From Rhodobacteraceae bacterium HLUCCA12 (GTDB taxonomy: Bacteria; Pseudomonadota; Alphaproteobacteria; Rhodobacterales; Rhodobacteraceae), in assembly GCA_001314715.1 (NCBI GenBank), contig LJSV01000013.1, positions 1-64,000 of the forward strand: a stretch of DNA of 64,000 nucleotides, in the 5' to 3' direction. This document shows positions 43,147 through 50,957 of this stretch, in pieces. The notes beneath the pieces were generated by a model, which saw nothing but the letters and a program-made list of their open reading frames with translations, was not told the DNA's origin and did not search any database. A program made the position numbers and the translations under genes. Numbering within the stretch: position 1 is the first letter of the stretch; every line of letters begins with the position of its first letter.

Positions 43147-43210
43147 GGTTTCCTTGTCCCCCGATGCGCGGTGCATGTCGCCGCTGGGCCTGTCTTTGCA
43201 GGTTGCGATG

Positions 43211-43822
43211 TCAGTTGCGGATTGTGCCGGTGATCGGCTTTGGCAGGCCGAACAAAAGGGCCGTGATGCGGACCAGGCGTGCCAGCGCGGCCAGGCCGAT
43301 ATAGGCAAAGGCCACGACGATCACGGCCTTGATGGCCCATCGATGCGTCAGCCCGCCGACGGCTGATGACACCTCGCCGCGCGAATACGCCGCTTCGACA
43401 AAGGGCACGGCAAAATAGATGATCAGAAACACCATCGGACCCAGGATCACGACGATCATCAGAAGCTCGATCCAGGCACGTGTGCGCCGCCGAAACCGCG
43501 CCGCCAGAACATCGACGCGGACATGGCTGTCATGCGTGATCGCATAGCCGATGCCCAGCATGAAGCCGATGGCATAGATATGCCACTGGACTTCTTCGAC
43601 CCAGATGTAGTTCACGCCCAGCGCGTAGCGCATGGTGACGTTCACCACGATGATCAGCACCAGCGCGGCCCAGAGCCAGTTCACCGCGGCGCCAATGCCA
43701 TTGATGACCGCCTCGATCATGTTGGAAAGTCGGGTTCTTGGAAACTCCAGCCCGTCGTCATAGGCGACGGGCAGTTCACCCGGTTCGCCTTGGGCATTGG
43801 GCTGCGGATTGCCATGCGCCAT
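43211..43822 (-). CDS. dctQ: TRAP transporter small membrane subunit (DctQ), system 3
   Basis: The 203-residue protein has four helices and the DctQ segment YIWVEEVQWHIYAIGFMLGI with the following THDSHVRVDVLA. The start at 43822 follows AGGAGAGGC. The subfamily with this motif usually serves 2-oxo acid or C4/mannitol-type TRAP systems. Confidence 0.9.
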   Translation of the reverse strand: MAHGNPQPNAQGEPGELPVAYDDGLEFPRTRLSNMIEAVINGIGAAVNWLWAALVLIIVVNVTMRYALGVNYIWVEEVQWHIYAIGFMLGIGYAITHDSHVRVDVLAARFRRRTRAWIELLMIVVILGPMVFLIIYFAVPFVEAAYSRGEVSSAVGGLTHRWAIKAVIVVAFAYIGLAALARLVRITALLFGLPKPITGTIRN

Positions 43823-43870
43823 GCAGATGCCTCTCCTATTTGTCGACCTGTTGGCGATCGCACCGGATGC

Positions 43871-43924
43871 GGCCCGCGCCATGGGCGCGGGCCGATCCTG
43901 TCAGCCGGTAGACCGGGCTACCGG
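43871..43924 (-). terminator. Tandem hairpins between dctP and dctQ of TRAP system 3
   Basis: GGCCCGCGCC-ATG-GGCGCGGGCC (43871-43893) is a 10-bp stem, and CCGGTAG-ACCGGG-CTACCGG (43905-43924) is a 7-bp stem next to the dctP stop codon. They probably reduce dctQM expression or stabilise dctP mRNA, like the single hairpin in system 2. Confidence 0.6.
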
Positions 43925-43925
43925 A

Positions 43926-45011
43926 TCACTCCTCGACTCGGCTCTGCCAGTCGCGCGGCAGATAGCCCTGCTCTTTCCACGGACGCAGTTCTTCCTGGTA
44001 TTCCATCATCGAGGAATACACGCGGCCGAACATCTCGTCTTCTTCGGACCAGCGACCAAGGACAGTCTGTGCCGCATCATAGAATGCCGCGATCTGTTCA
44101 TCCGAATAGGTGCGGACATTGGTGCCGCGCTCTTCGAAGCTGCTGATCACGGCACCTTGCAGGGCCTCGGCGCGGGCAACGGCATAGGCATTGCCGGCCA
44201 TGCAGGCGGTTTCGATCATGGCGCGGGTCTGATCTTCCAGCCCGTTCCAGACATCGAGATTGACATACAGGAACTGGTTGGTCGAGGGCTGGTGCCAGCC
44301 GGGCAGATACAGGTAATCCGCAACCTGGTAGAAGCCGAGCTGCTCATCCACGGTCGGCAGCGAGAATTCGGTGCCATCCAGGTTTCCGGTTTCCAGCGCC
44401 TGGTACAGCTCGCCGCCGGGCAGGATCGTGACCGACATGCCGAACTCGGCGAAGATCTCTCCACCGACACCCGCCGCGCGGAAGCGCAAGCCCTCCATGT
44501 CTTCGGGCGTGTTCATTTCCTGACGGAACCAGCCCGCGGTCTCGGGGCTGATCGTGCCGCACAGAACCGGATGCACGTTGTAGGGATGGAAGGTTTCCTC
44601 CAGCAGCTCCTGTCCGCCGTGATGGGTCATCCAGGCCAGAAACTCGACCGATTCCAGGCCAAAGGGCGTTGCGCCGAACAAGGCGGCGGCGGGGACGGTG
44701 CCCCATTCATAGCCCATCCAGCTGTAGCCGGCGTCGATATTGCCTTCCGACACGTTTTCAAAGATCGACAATGCCGGCACGACGGCGCCGGGCTCGGCCA
44801 CGCGCAGGTCGATATTGCCGCCCGAGACGGCGCGCAGCTGTTCGGCCACCCAGGGCATGGTGTCGCCCAGCGCGGTCAGCGTCGAGGCAAAGCTCATCGG
44901 AACTTGCCAGCGAACACGCTCTTGCGCCTGCGCCGAGGTGGCACCAGCCACGATCGACAGCACGCCGACGGCGGCCGCGGTACCCAGCAGCTTTGATGTC
45001 TTTTTGGTCAT
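43926..45011 (-). CDS. dctP: TRAP transporter substrate-binding protein (DctP, TakP-like), system 3
   Basis: The 361-residue protein starts at 45011 after GGGGAGGAATC and has a signal peptide ending TSAQAQ. Segments such as AGWFRQEMNTPEDMEGLRFR, GGELYQALETGNLDGTEFS and LYLPGWHQPSTNQF resemble TakP of Rhodobacter sphaeroides, which binds 2-oxo acids with a cation. The ligand here is therefore probably a small oxo or hydroxy acid, by similarity recalled from memory. Confidence 0.88.
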   Translation of the reverse strand: MTKKTSKLLGTAAAVGVLSIVAGATSAQAQERVRWQVPMSFASTLTALGDTMPWVAEQLRAVSGGNIDLRVAEPGAVVPALSIFENVSEGNIDAGYSWMGYEWGTVPAAALFGATPFGLESVEFLAWMTHHGGQELLEETFHPYNVHPVLCGTISPETAGWFRQEMNTPEDMEGLRFRAAGVGGEIFAEFGMSVTILPGGELYQALETGNLDGTEFSLPTVDEQLGFYQVADYLYLPGWHQPSTNQFLYVNLDVWNGLEDQTRAMIETACMAGNAYAVARAEALQGAVISSFEERGTNVRTYSDEQIAAFYDAAQTVLGRWSEEDEMFGRVYSSMMEYQEELRPWKEQGYLPRDWQSRVEE

Positions 45012-45033
45012 TTGATTCCTCCCCAAAGGACTG

Positions 45034-45052
45034 TGGTAAGTTTTACTTACCA
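45034..45052. promoter_or_regulatory. Perfect inverted repeat before dctP of TRAP system 3, candidate GntR-type operator
   Basis: TGGTAAGTTTTACTTACCA has perfect 8-bp arms around TTT and lies 23 bp upstream of the start codon. The TGGT...ACCA ends suit GntR-family operators. No matching regulator gene is next to it in the window. Confidence 0.55.
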
Positions 45053-45255
45053 ATCTTTGCTTATAACGCAACAGTCATCCTAACATAGCTGCGTCGCATG
45101 AACGCTAGCAAAGTGCGGGTCATGCCGCAACAATAGATACTCCAAACCGCATGGGATCGGGCTCAAGATGCTGGAATCTGGTGTGATTTCCGAACCATTT
45201 GACGGCTCGGCCCGCCGGGTTCGTCGCCGGCCGGCTGTGGCGGGTGGTGATCGGT

Positions 45256-46251
45256 TCAGCCGCGAAACCGGATCGGCAGATTGAACTGGTAGGCGCCGCT
45301 CAGGCCCTGTGGCGCCGACGGAATCCGCGCGCCCTGCGCCGCGCGGATCGCGGCCTGATCCAGTGCGGAATTGCCGGAACCTCGCCGCAGCGCCACGCCC
45401 AGCAAGCGGCCATCCGCGTGAACATCCAGCCGCAAATGAACCGTGCCGCCGGTGCGCACATTGGCCGGATGGCGCTGTCGTCGCTGCACCGCTGCGCGAA
45501 TCTGACCGCCCCATTGCGCGATCAGGCTGCCGTTGGCGGCATCGTTGCGGTTGGCGGACTCGGCGGTGCCGGACTGGCCCTCGCTGCCGCTTGCGCCGCG
45601 GCCAGCGGCACGCTGCGCGGGGGGCGCACCGGCCGAGGGCGCAGAGCGCGTGGCCGGCGCATCGGCACGGTTGCGCGGGCGTTGCGGCGGCCGGGGTGAA
45701 ACCGATGGCGCCTCGTCCATCGCCAGAGCGCGTGGTGGCGTGGTTTCCGGCAGCGGCGTCTCGATTCTGCGATGTGCCGCTTCGGCGGTTTCATCCGCGC
45801 GGGCGAGCGGGGCCAAGGCAGCGCCGCCGTCGGTGTCGTGCGATGGAATGACGGGCGGATCATCCGGCGCCGGTTCGGGCGTTTCGGGCGCTGTCGCCGG
45901 AACCGGCGCCGTGGCGGCAGAACTGCGGACCGGAGGCACATCCTGCCGATCGTCAGGCCGCGCCATGCGATCCAGCTCTGGCATGCGCGCGGGCGCGGGC
46001 TGAGGCGTTGGGGGTAACCGGTCGTCCGGGCGCGCAAGTTCTGCGGGGTTGTCAGGCTCTGTCCTGTCAGGCGGGCGTTGCCAGTCGTCAACCATCGCCG
46101 AAAGGCCGGGTGCGCCACCTTCGATCGTGATCTGGCCCTGCCCGCCATCGCCGCCACCGACAACGCCGCCATCGACGACCAGGGCGAACGCACCCAGATG
46201 AACGGTCACCGCAACCGCAGCAAAGGGGACGATTTCGGCCAGGGCCCTCAT
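45256..46251 (-). CDS. tonB: Energy transducer TonB
   Basis: This 331-residue protein has an N-terminal membrane anchor (EIVPFAAVAVTVHLGAFALV), a long Pro/Glu/Arg-rich periplasmic spacer (about residues 50-240) and a C-terminal TonB domain (GGTVHLRLDVHADGRLLGVA, then SALDQAAI). It is the last gene of the riboswitch-led B12 operon and overlaps exbD by four bases. It should power the outer-membrane receptor BtuB of the same operon. Confidence 0.9.
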   Translation of the reverse strand: MRALAEIVPFAAVAVTVHLGAFALVVDGGVVGGGDGGQGQITIEGGAPGLSAMVDDWQRPPDRTEPDNPAELARPDDRLPPTPQPAPARMPELDRMARPDDRQDVPPVRSSAATAPVPATAPETPEPAPDDPPVIPSHDTDGGAALAPLARADETAEAAHRRIETPLPETTPPRALAMDEAPSVSPRPPQRPRNRADAPATRSAPSAGAPPAQRAAGRGASGSEGQSGTAESANRNDAANGSLIAQWGGQIRAAVQRRQRHPANVRTGGTVHLRLDVHADGRLLGVALRRGSGNSALDQAAIRAAQGARIPSAPQGLSGAYQFNLPIRFRG

Positions 46252-46637
46252 GGTTGCCCCGATGCCGTCGTCACAAGCCCCATCTCATCCAGACCCCGCG
46301 CGCCAAGCTCGCGCATCAGGCGCGCCAGGTCTGCGGCGGCAACGCCCTGATCCGCGCGAATCAGAACGGGGCCGTCGTCGGCCGCCAGGATGTCCAAGGC
46401 CGCATCGCCGTGTGCCTCGCCATGAACCATCGCGCCATCCGGCCCCAGCCAGAGCGTTCGGGCCGAACGATCCTCGGTCGCCGGCTCGGTGCCGGTTTCG
46501 GGCGGGGTCAGGTCAAACGGCGGGGCGGGGACGATCCGGGCCGTCATCAGAAAGAAGATCAACAACAGGAAGACCACGTTGATCATCGGCAAGACGCTGT
46601 CGCGGCGGGGCCGTTGTCGGGGCTGCGGGAACTGCAT
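46248..46637 (-). CDS. exbD: Biopolymer transport protein ExbD (second copy)
   Basis: The 129-residue protein has one membrane helix carrying the ExbD/TolR pattern (RRDSVLPMINVVFLLLIFFL, close to the conserved Asp region) and a periplasmic domain. The usual Asp of the D-x-x-F-x-L-L motif is Asn here (MINVVFLLLIFF), unlike the first copy. This could make it a non-protonating partner in an ExbD heterodimer (inference). Confidence 0.85.
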   Translation of the reverse strand: MQFPQPRQRPRRDSVLPMINVVFLLLIFFLMTARIVPAPPFDLTPPETGTEPATEDRSARTLWLGPDGAMVHGEAHGDAALDILAADDGPVLIRADQGVAAADLARLMRELGARGLDEMGLVTTASGQP

Positions 46638-46638
46638 C

Positions 46639-47025
46639 TCAGGGCTCCACCAGAATGAGCCGGGTCAACCCCGCCGCGTGCAGGCGATCGGTCAGATCGG
46701 CCAGATCCTGAAGGTCGGCCGGCGGACGCGGTTGCAGGATCACGGGGTCGTTCGGCCCCTGCATCAGCGGCTCCAGCGCCGTGGGCAGATCATCGAGCGC
46801 GACGGCAACCCCGTTCAGCCACAGCGATTGCGGCGCGAATTCGACCAGCCGGGGCGGCCCGCGCCAGTCGGTGTCACTGGTAGTGCCGGCGCCGGACAGC
46901 GCCAGAACGCCCTCTTGCGCGAAACGGGCGGCCAGCATGAAAAAGATCAGCAGCAGGAACACCACATCGATCATCGGTGCAAGGCTCATGCGGCGGCGCT
47001 GGCGCGGCTCTCCAAGCGTGATCAT
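46639..47025 (-). CDS. exbD: Biopolymer transport protein ExbD (first copy)
   Basis: The 128-residue protein has the canonical membrane motif APMIDVVFLLLIFFMLAARF with the proton-carrying Asp. Its start overlaps the exbB stop. With ExbB and TonB it forms the inner-membrane proton-driven motor. Confidence 0.88.
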   Translation of the reverse strand: MITLGEPRQRRRMSLAPMIDVVFLLLIFFMLAARFAQEGVLALSGAGTTSDTDWRGPPRLVEFAPQSLWLNGVAVALDDLPTALEPLMQGPNDPVILQPRPPADLQDLADLTDRLHAAGLTRLILVEP

Positions 47026-47648
47026 GCCGGCCTCGCGGGGGCGACGAAGATCCGGGTGGCCAGATCCTCCATTTCCGCCTGCAGGCGATCGGTGACGCTG
47101 TCAAACCAGCTCAGCGCCATCGATGCCGGGATCGCCACCGCCATGCCTGCCGCAGTCGTCAAAAGCGCCTGCCAGATCCCGCCGGCCAGCGCCGCCGGAT
47201 CGGCACGGTTCCCGGTTTCCTGAAGTGCCTGAAATGCCTCGATCATGCCCAAAACCGTGCCCAGAAGCCCGATCAGCGGCGCGATCGTGGCGATTAGATC
47301 GAGCGCGCGCAGACCGCGTCGCGCGCGCGCAAGCCCGGCCCGCGCGACGCGCACCGTTTCTTCGCGCGCTGCGGGTTCGGCCAGATGGCGCAGGCTCTCC
47401 ATGGCCCGGTGGGCCATGACCGCGCGCAACCCGCGACGTTGGGCAAGCCGGCCGAGGGCGGCATCCGTTCGGCCCGCGTGCCAGTCCGCGATCGCGGCCT
47501 CGGACGCGGCCCGCGACCAGGCGCCGATGCGCGCCAGATCCCATGTCTTCCACAGGATCAGGGTCAGCGTGACGACCGACAAGAGCGCGATTGCCATCAT
47601 CGCCGGGCCACCACGGTCAAGAAAGTCGAGCACCGCCTGCTGGGTCAT
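47022..47648 (-). CDS. exbB: MotA/TolQ/ExbB proton channel family protein (ExbB)
   Basis: This 208-residue protein has three helices and the ExbB core LDLIATIAPLIGLLGTVLGM, then the TTAAGMAVAIPASMALSWF segment. The start follows AAAGGAGACC, 12 bp from the cbiZ stop. It is the stator of the TonB complex in this operon. Confidence 0.9.
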   Translation of the reverse strand: MTQQAVLDFLDRGGPAMMAIALLSVVTLTLILWKTWDLARIGAWSRAASEAAIADWHAGRTDAALGRLAQRRGLRAVMAHRAMESLRHLAEPAAREETVRVARAGLARARRGLRALDLIATIAPLIGLLGTVLGMIEAFQALQETGNRADPAALAGGIWQALLTTAAGMAVAIPASMALSWFDSVTDRLQAEMEDLATRIFVAPARPA

Positions 47649-47660
47649 CGTGGTCTCCTT

Positions 47661-48335
47661 TCATCCGTCACTGATACGGCCGATCGTATCGAGCCATTCG
47701 CGCGCGCCGCGTAGAACCGCGTCGTAAACCGCGCTGCCAAGGGCACATCCGGCATCGGTGTGCAGCCCCGCATAGTCATCGCCGCCGGGGGGTGCGGCGA
47801 GGGCGATGCAATCGGTTCCGGTGCCTGTGGCCACCCCGGACGCAAGCTTGTGCCCGGCGTCCATGATCGCAGCGGTGCGCGCCTGCGTGGCGATGCTCAG
47901 CGCCTCAAGAAGGCCGGTTTGCGACAAGCCGTGATCCAGCCGGACGGCGACATTGACAGTGCCGAAGGCCGCGCCCAGATCGCGGTTCCAGTCACGCCCC
48001 GCGCGGTCCATGCGATGGCCCACGCGTTCGGCATTCGACAGCCCGACCGTGGCAACGGCGGTTGCCGCGACGGCGCCTGCATGCGCCTTGCGCTCGACAA
48101 AACGGTCGATCCGGCGCGAGGTCAGAAGGCAGATCGCATCCCGTGCGCCGTGCGCGTCCAGTTCGGCCGTCAGCCATGCGACGACATCGCGTTCGGGGGG
48201 CAGATCCGCATTGCGGATCTCACGCCACAGGATGCGGCTTGCGCATTGAAAGCCGGGACGGTTCACCGACCAGCTGAGCACCCGGTGCTCGGCGCCAAGA
48301 TCGAATTCCAGCCAGGGGCGCGCCAAGGTTATCAC
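47661..48335 (-). CDS. cbiZ: Adenosylcobinamide amidohydrolase CbiZ
   Basis: The 224-residue enzyme starts at a GTG overlapping the stop of the ATPase gene. Signatures include LSWSVNRPGFQCA, CLLTSRR, GLSNAERVGHRMD and GTVNVAVRLDHGLS. CbiZ cleaves the aminopropanol side arm of salvaged corrinoids so that they can be rebuilt with a different lower ligand. Its place inside the transport operon shows that imported corrinoids are remodelled, in line with cobT elsewhere in the window. Confidence 0.9.
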   Translation of the reverse strand: MITLARPWLEFDLGAEHRVLSWSVNRPGFQCASRILWREIRNADLPPERDVVAWLTAELDAHGARDAICLLTSRRIDRFVERKAHAGAVAATAVATVGLSNAERVGHRMDRAGRDWNRDLGAAFGTVNVAVRLDHGLSQTGLLEALSIATQARTAAIMDAGHKLASGVATGTGTDCIALAAPPGGDDYAGLHTDAGCALGSAVYDAVLRGAREWLDTIGRISDG

Positions 48336-49099
48336 CGGATCACCCCCAGCGGCTGAAAGATCGGGCCATCGGCGCCGCGCGCGTAATGCGCCGTGATCTG
48401 GAACACCGTGGCCAGCAGATCGGGTGTCAGGACCGTGTCGGGCGCGCCGTCGGCCACCAGCCTGCCGCGATGCAGCACCAATAGCCGTGTGCAGTGACGC
48501 GCGGCCAGCCCCAGGTCGTGCATCGAGGCCAGCACGGCCTGCCCTTCGGCCGCCTGTGCCGCGAACAACTCCATCAGGCTGATCTGGCTGGACGGGTCCA
48601 GCCCGGCGGCGGGTTCGTCGGCCATCAGGAGCGGGGAATCCTGCGCCAGTGCCCGCGCGATCAGAACGCGCGCCTGCTCGCCCCCCGACAGACGGTTCGC
48701 GGCGCGCGCCTGAAAGCCGTCAAGGCCCATGCGTGCCATGGCCCGCACCGTGGCGGCCCGATCGGCATCCGACATCGGTCGCCCCGCTGCGCGATGGGGG
48801 CTGCGGCCCAGCGCGACCAGGTTTTCCACACTGATCGGCCATGCGATCTCGCGCTGCTGGGGCAACCACGCCACCGCCCGCGCCCGCGCGGCCCGGTCCA
48901 GCACAGCCAGCGACGACTGCCCGCGTGCGGGGATCAGCCCCAGCGCGGCGCGCATCAGCGTGGTCTTGCCCGCGCCGTTCGGGCCGATCAGGCCCACGAA
49001 CTCGCCCGCGCCGATCGCGCAGGTGACGTCTTGCACGACATCGCACGGCCCGCGCGCGACGCTGAACGCGTCCAGCGACAGAAGGGGCGTTCCTGTCAC
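48332..49099 (-). CDS. btuD: Cobalamin ABC transporter ATP-binding protein (BtuD-like)
   Basis: The 255-residue ATPase starts at a GTG (49099) overlapping the permease stop, with AAAGGAGGGG upstream. Walker A is GPNGAGKTT, the signature motif RLSGGEQARVLIARA, Walker B LLMADEPAAGLD, and the switch His in ASMHDLGLA. It is of the FecE/BtuD iron-B12 type. Confidence 0.92.
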   Translation of the reverse strand: MTGTPLLSLDAFSVARGPCDVVQDVTCAIGAGEFVGLIGPNGAGKTTLMRAALGLIPARGQSSLAVLDRAARARAVAWLPQQREIAWPISVENLVALGRSPHRAAGRPMSDADRAATVRAMARMGLDGFQARAANRLSGGEQARVLIARALAQDSPLLMADEPAAGLDPSSQISLMELFAAQAAEGQAVLASMHDLGLAARHCTRLLVLHRGRLVADGAPDTVLTPDLLATVFQITAHYARGADGPIFQPLGVIR

Positions 49100-50085
49100 A
49101 ACCCCTCCTTTCTGGTGCGATAGATCAGGTGCAAAAACAGCGGGGCGCCGACCAGCGCGGTCAGGACGCCCAGTTTCAGATCGCGCTCGGGCAGCACCAG
49201 CCGCACGGCGATATCGGCGCACAGAACCATGGCCGCCCCGCCCAGCGCCGATGCCGCCAACAGCCGTGAAGGCTGCGCGCCGACCAGCGGTCGCAGGATA
49301 TGCGGGACCACCAGCCCGACAAAGCCGATGGCGCCGGCCACCGCCGTTCCAGCGCCGACGACGCAGGCGGTGCCGCCGACCAGCAGCAGGCGCATCCGCA
49401 CCAGCGAAAAGCCCATCGTGGCCGCCGCGTCCTCGCCCAGGGTCAGCGCGTCCAGGCCACGCCCCAGCGCCGCCAGCAGCGCCCATCCCACCGCCATCAG
49501 GGGCAGCGCCGTCCAGACATGCAGCATCGAACGGTCAGCCAGCGACCCCATCATCCAGAACATGATCTCGGATGCGGCGAACGGGTTTGGCGAGAGGTTC
49601 AGGACCAATGAGGTCAGCGCACCCGCCATCGCGGACACCGCGATCCCGGCCAGGATCAGGGTGATCGATCCGCCCCCCGACCCGGCCAGCAGCAGGATCA
49701 GGCCCACCGCGACGCCGGCCCCGGTCAGAGCGGCAAGCGGCAGTCCCAGCAGGAACCCGGCGGCAAGGCCCGTGTGCAATGCGATGACCGCACCCAGCGC
49801 CGCCGACCCCGAAACCCCGATCAGGCCGGGTTCGGCCAGCGGGTTGCGCAGATACCCCTGCATCGCCGCCCCCGCCAGACCGAGCGAGGCGCCGACCATG
49901 ACCGCCAGCAGCGCGCGCGGCAGCCGGATTTCGCGCATGACCAGCGTCTCGGCCAGCCCCTCGCCCCGGATCAGGGCCGCGAGGGCCCGCGCCGGTGTCA
50001 GCCCCGCGGGCCCGATCAGCAGCGAGAGCGCGAACAACCCCGCCACCAGCACGCCCAGTATGGCAAGAAGCAGGGAAAAGCGCAT
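49096..50085 (-). CDS. btuC: Cobalamin ABC transporter permease (BtuC/FecCD family)
   Basis: The 329-residue permease has about ten helices and FecCD motifs (REIRLPRALLAVMVGASLGL, AGAAMQGYLRNPLAEPGLIG, AGAIGFVGLVVPHILR, ASALGGAAMVLCADIA). Its start overlaps the stop of btuF by one base. Confidence 0.93.
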   Translation of the reverse strand: MRFSLLLAILGVLVAGLFALSLLIGPAGLTPARALAALIRGEGLAETLVMREIRLPRALLAVMVGASLGLAGAAMQGYLRNPLAEPGLIGVSGSAALGAVIALHTGLAAGFLLGLPLAALTGAGVAVGLILLLAGSGGGSITLILAGIAVSAMAGALTSLVLNLSPNPFAASEIMFWMMGSLADRSMLHVWTALPLMAVGWALLAALGRGLDALTLGEDAAATMGFSLVRMRLLLVGGTACVVGAGTAVAGAIGFVGLVVPHILRPLVGAQPSRLLAASALGGAAMVLCADIAVRLVLPERDLKLGVLTALVGAPLFLHLIYRTRKEGL

Positions 50086-50957
50086 CAGCCGCCCGCCCCG
50101 TGCAGGGCCCGCACGCGGGCGATGGCCGACAGAACGGCGGGGGTGCCGCAGACCCATTCGGCATCGCTGACGGCTGCCGATGAATGCGTGTCGCGCAGCG
50201 CGGCGATGGCGGGATGATCCAGCACGGCCTCGGCACGGGTCTGACCCGGATACCGCTGCCCCGAGATCACCGCATCGGGCATCAGCATGACAAGCTGTTC
50301 CATCGGCAGCGTGCCACCGCTCGACACGCCGGCGCGTTCGGCAAGATTGGCAAAGCCGGCATGGGTCAGGATCTCGTGCGCCAGGGTCCCGGTGCCCGCG
50401 GTGTAGTTGTTGGCGTAGTGCAAGACCGCGGTCGGGCGCGCGTCGGCCCCTGCTTGCGCATCGGGGGCGAGTGCCGCCAGACCGTCCTCGAAGTCCGTGA
50501 TCAGCCTGTCGGCCTGCGCCTCGCGGCCCAGCCAGTCGCCCATGCGGGCAATGTTGTCGGGAATGTCCGCAAGCCGCTGGGCCACGGGCAGTTCGCGCAC
50601 CTCTATCCCCAGCCGACGCAACAGATCGACCGTGTAACGTGCGGTATAGGGCCCGGTGACAACCAGGTCGGGGGCCATCGCGTGGATCTCTTCGGCCTGA
50701 CCGTGGTTGAGGTGATACTGCCCCGCCCGGTCGGCCATGACCGATGCCAGCGGATCGGCGGCGATATGGCTGACCGAGATCAGCTGACCCGGCGCAGCCA
50801 GCAACATGGTCAGTTGATCGGTGCACAGGTTGATCGACACCACCCTGCCGGGTGGCTCTGCGGCCGCCGCCGTGGCGCCGAACAGCGCCACGGCCAGCGC
50901 CGCAAGATCAGAAGCGCGCGGCAACGCCAAGGTAATACGACCGGCCCGGCGTGCCAT
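50085..50957 (-). CDS. btuF: Cobalamin-binding periplasmic protein (BtuF-like)
   Basis: This 290-residue protein has an N-terminal export signal (LAALAVALFGATAAAAE) and class III binding-protein motifs (RVVSINLCTDQLTMLLA, PDLVVTGPYT, LPMEQLVMLMPDAVI). The start at 50957 lies 50 bp inside the end of btuB, so the two genes overlap. Delivery of cobalamin or cobinamide to BtuCD is inferred from the riboswitch and neighbours. Confidence 0.88.
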   Translation of the reverse strand: MARRAGRITLALPRASDLAALAVALFGATAAAAEPPGRVVSINLCTDQLTMLLAAPGQLISVSHIAADPLASVMADRAGQYHLNHGQAEEIHAMAPDLVVTGPYTARYTVDLLRRLGIEVRELPVAQRLADIPDNIARMGDWLGREAQADRLITDFEDGLAALAPDAQAGADARPTAVLHYANNYTAGTGTLAHEILTHAGFANLAERAGVSSGGTLPMEQLVMLMPDAVISGQRYPGQTRAEAVLDHPAIAALRDTHSSAAVSDAEWVCGTPAVLSAIARVRALHGAGG

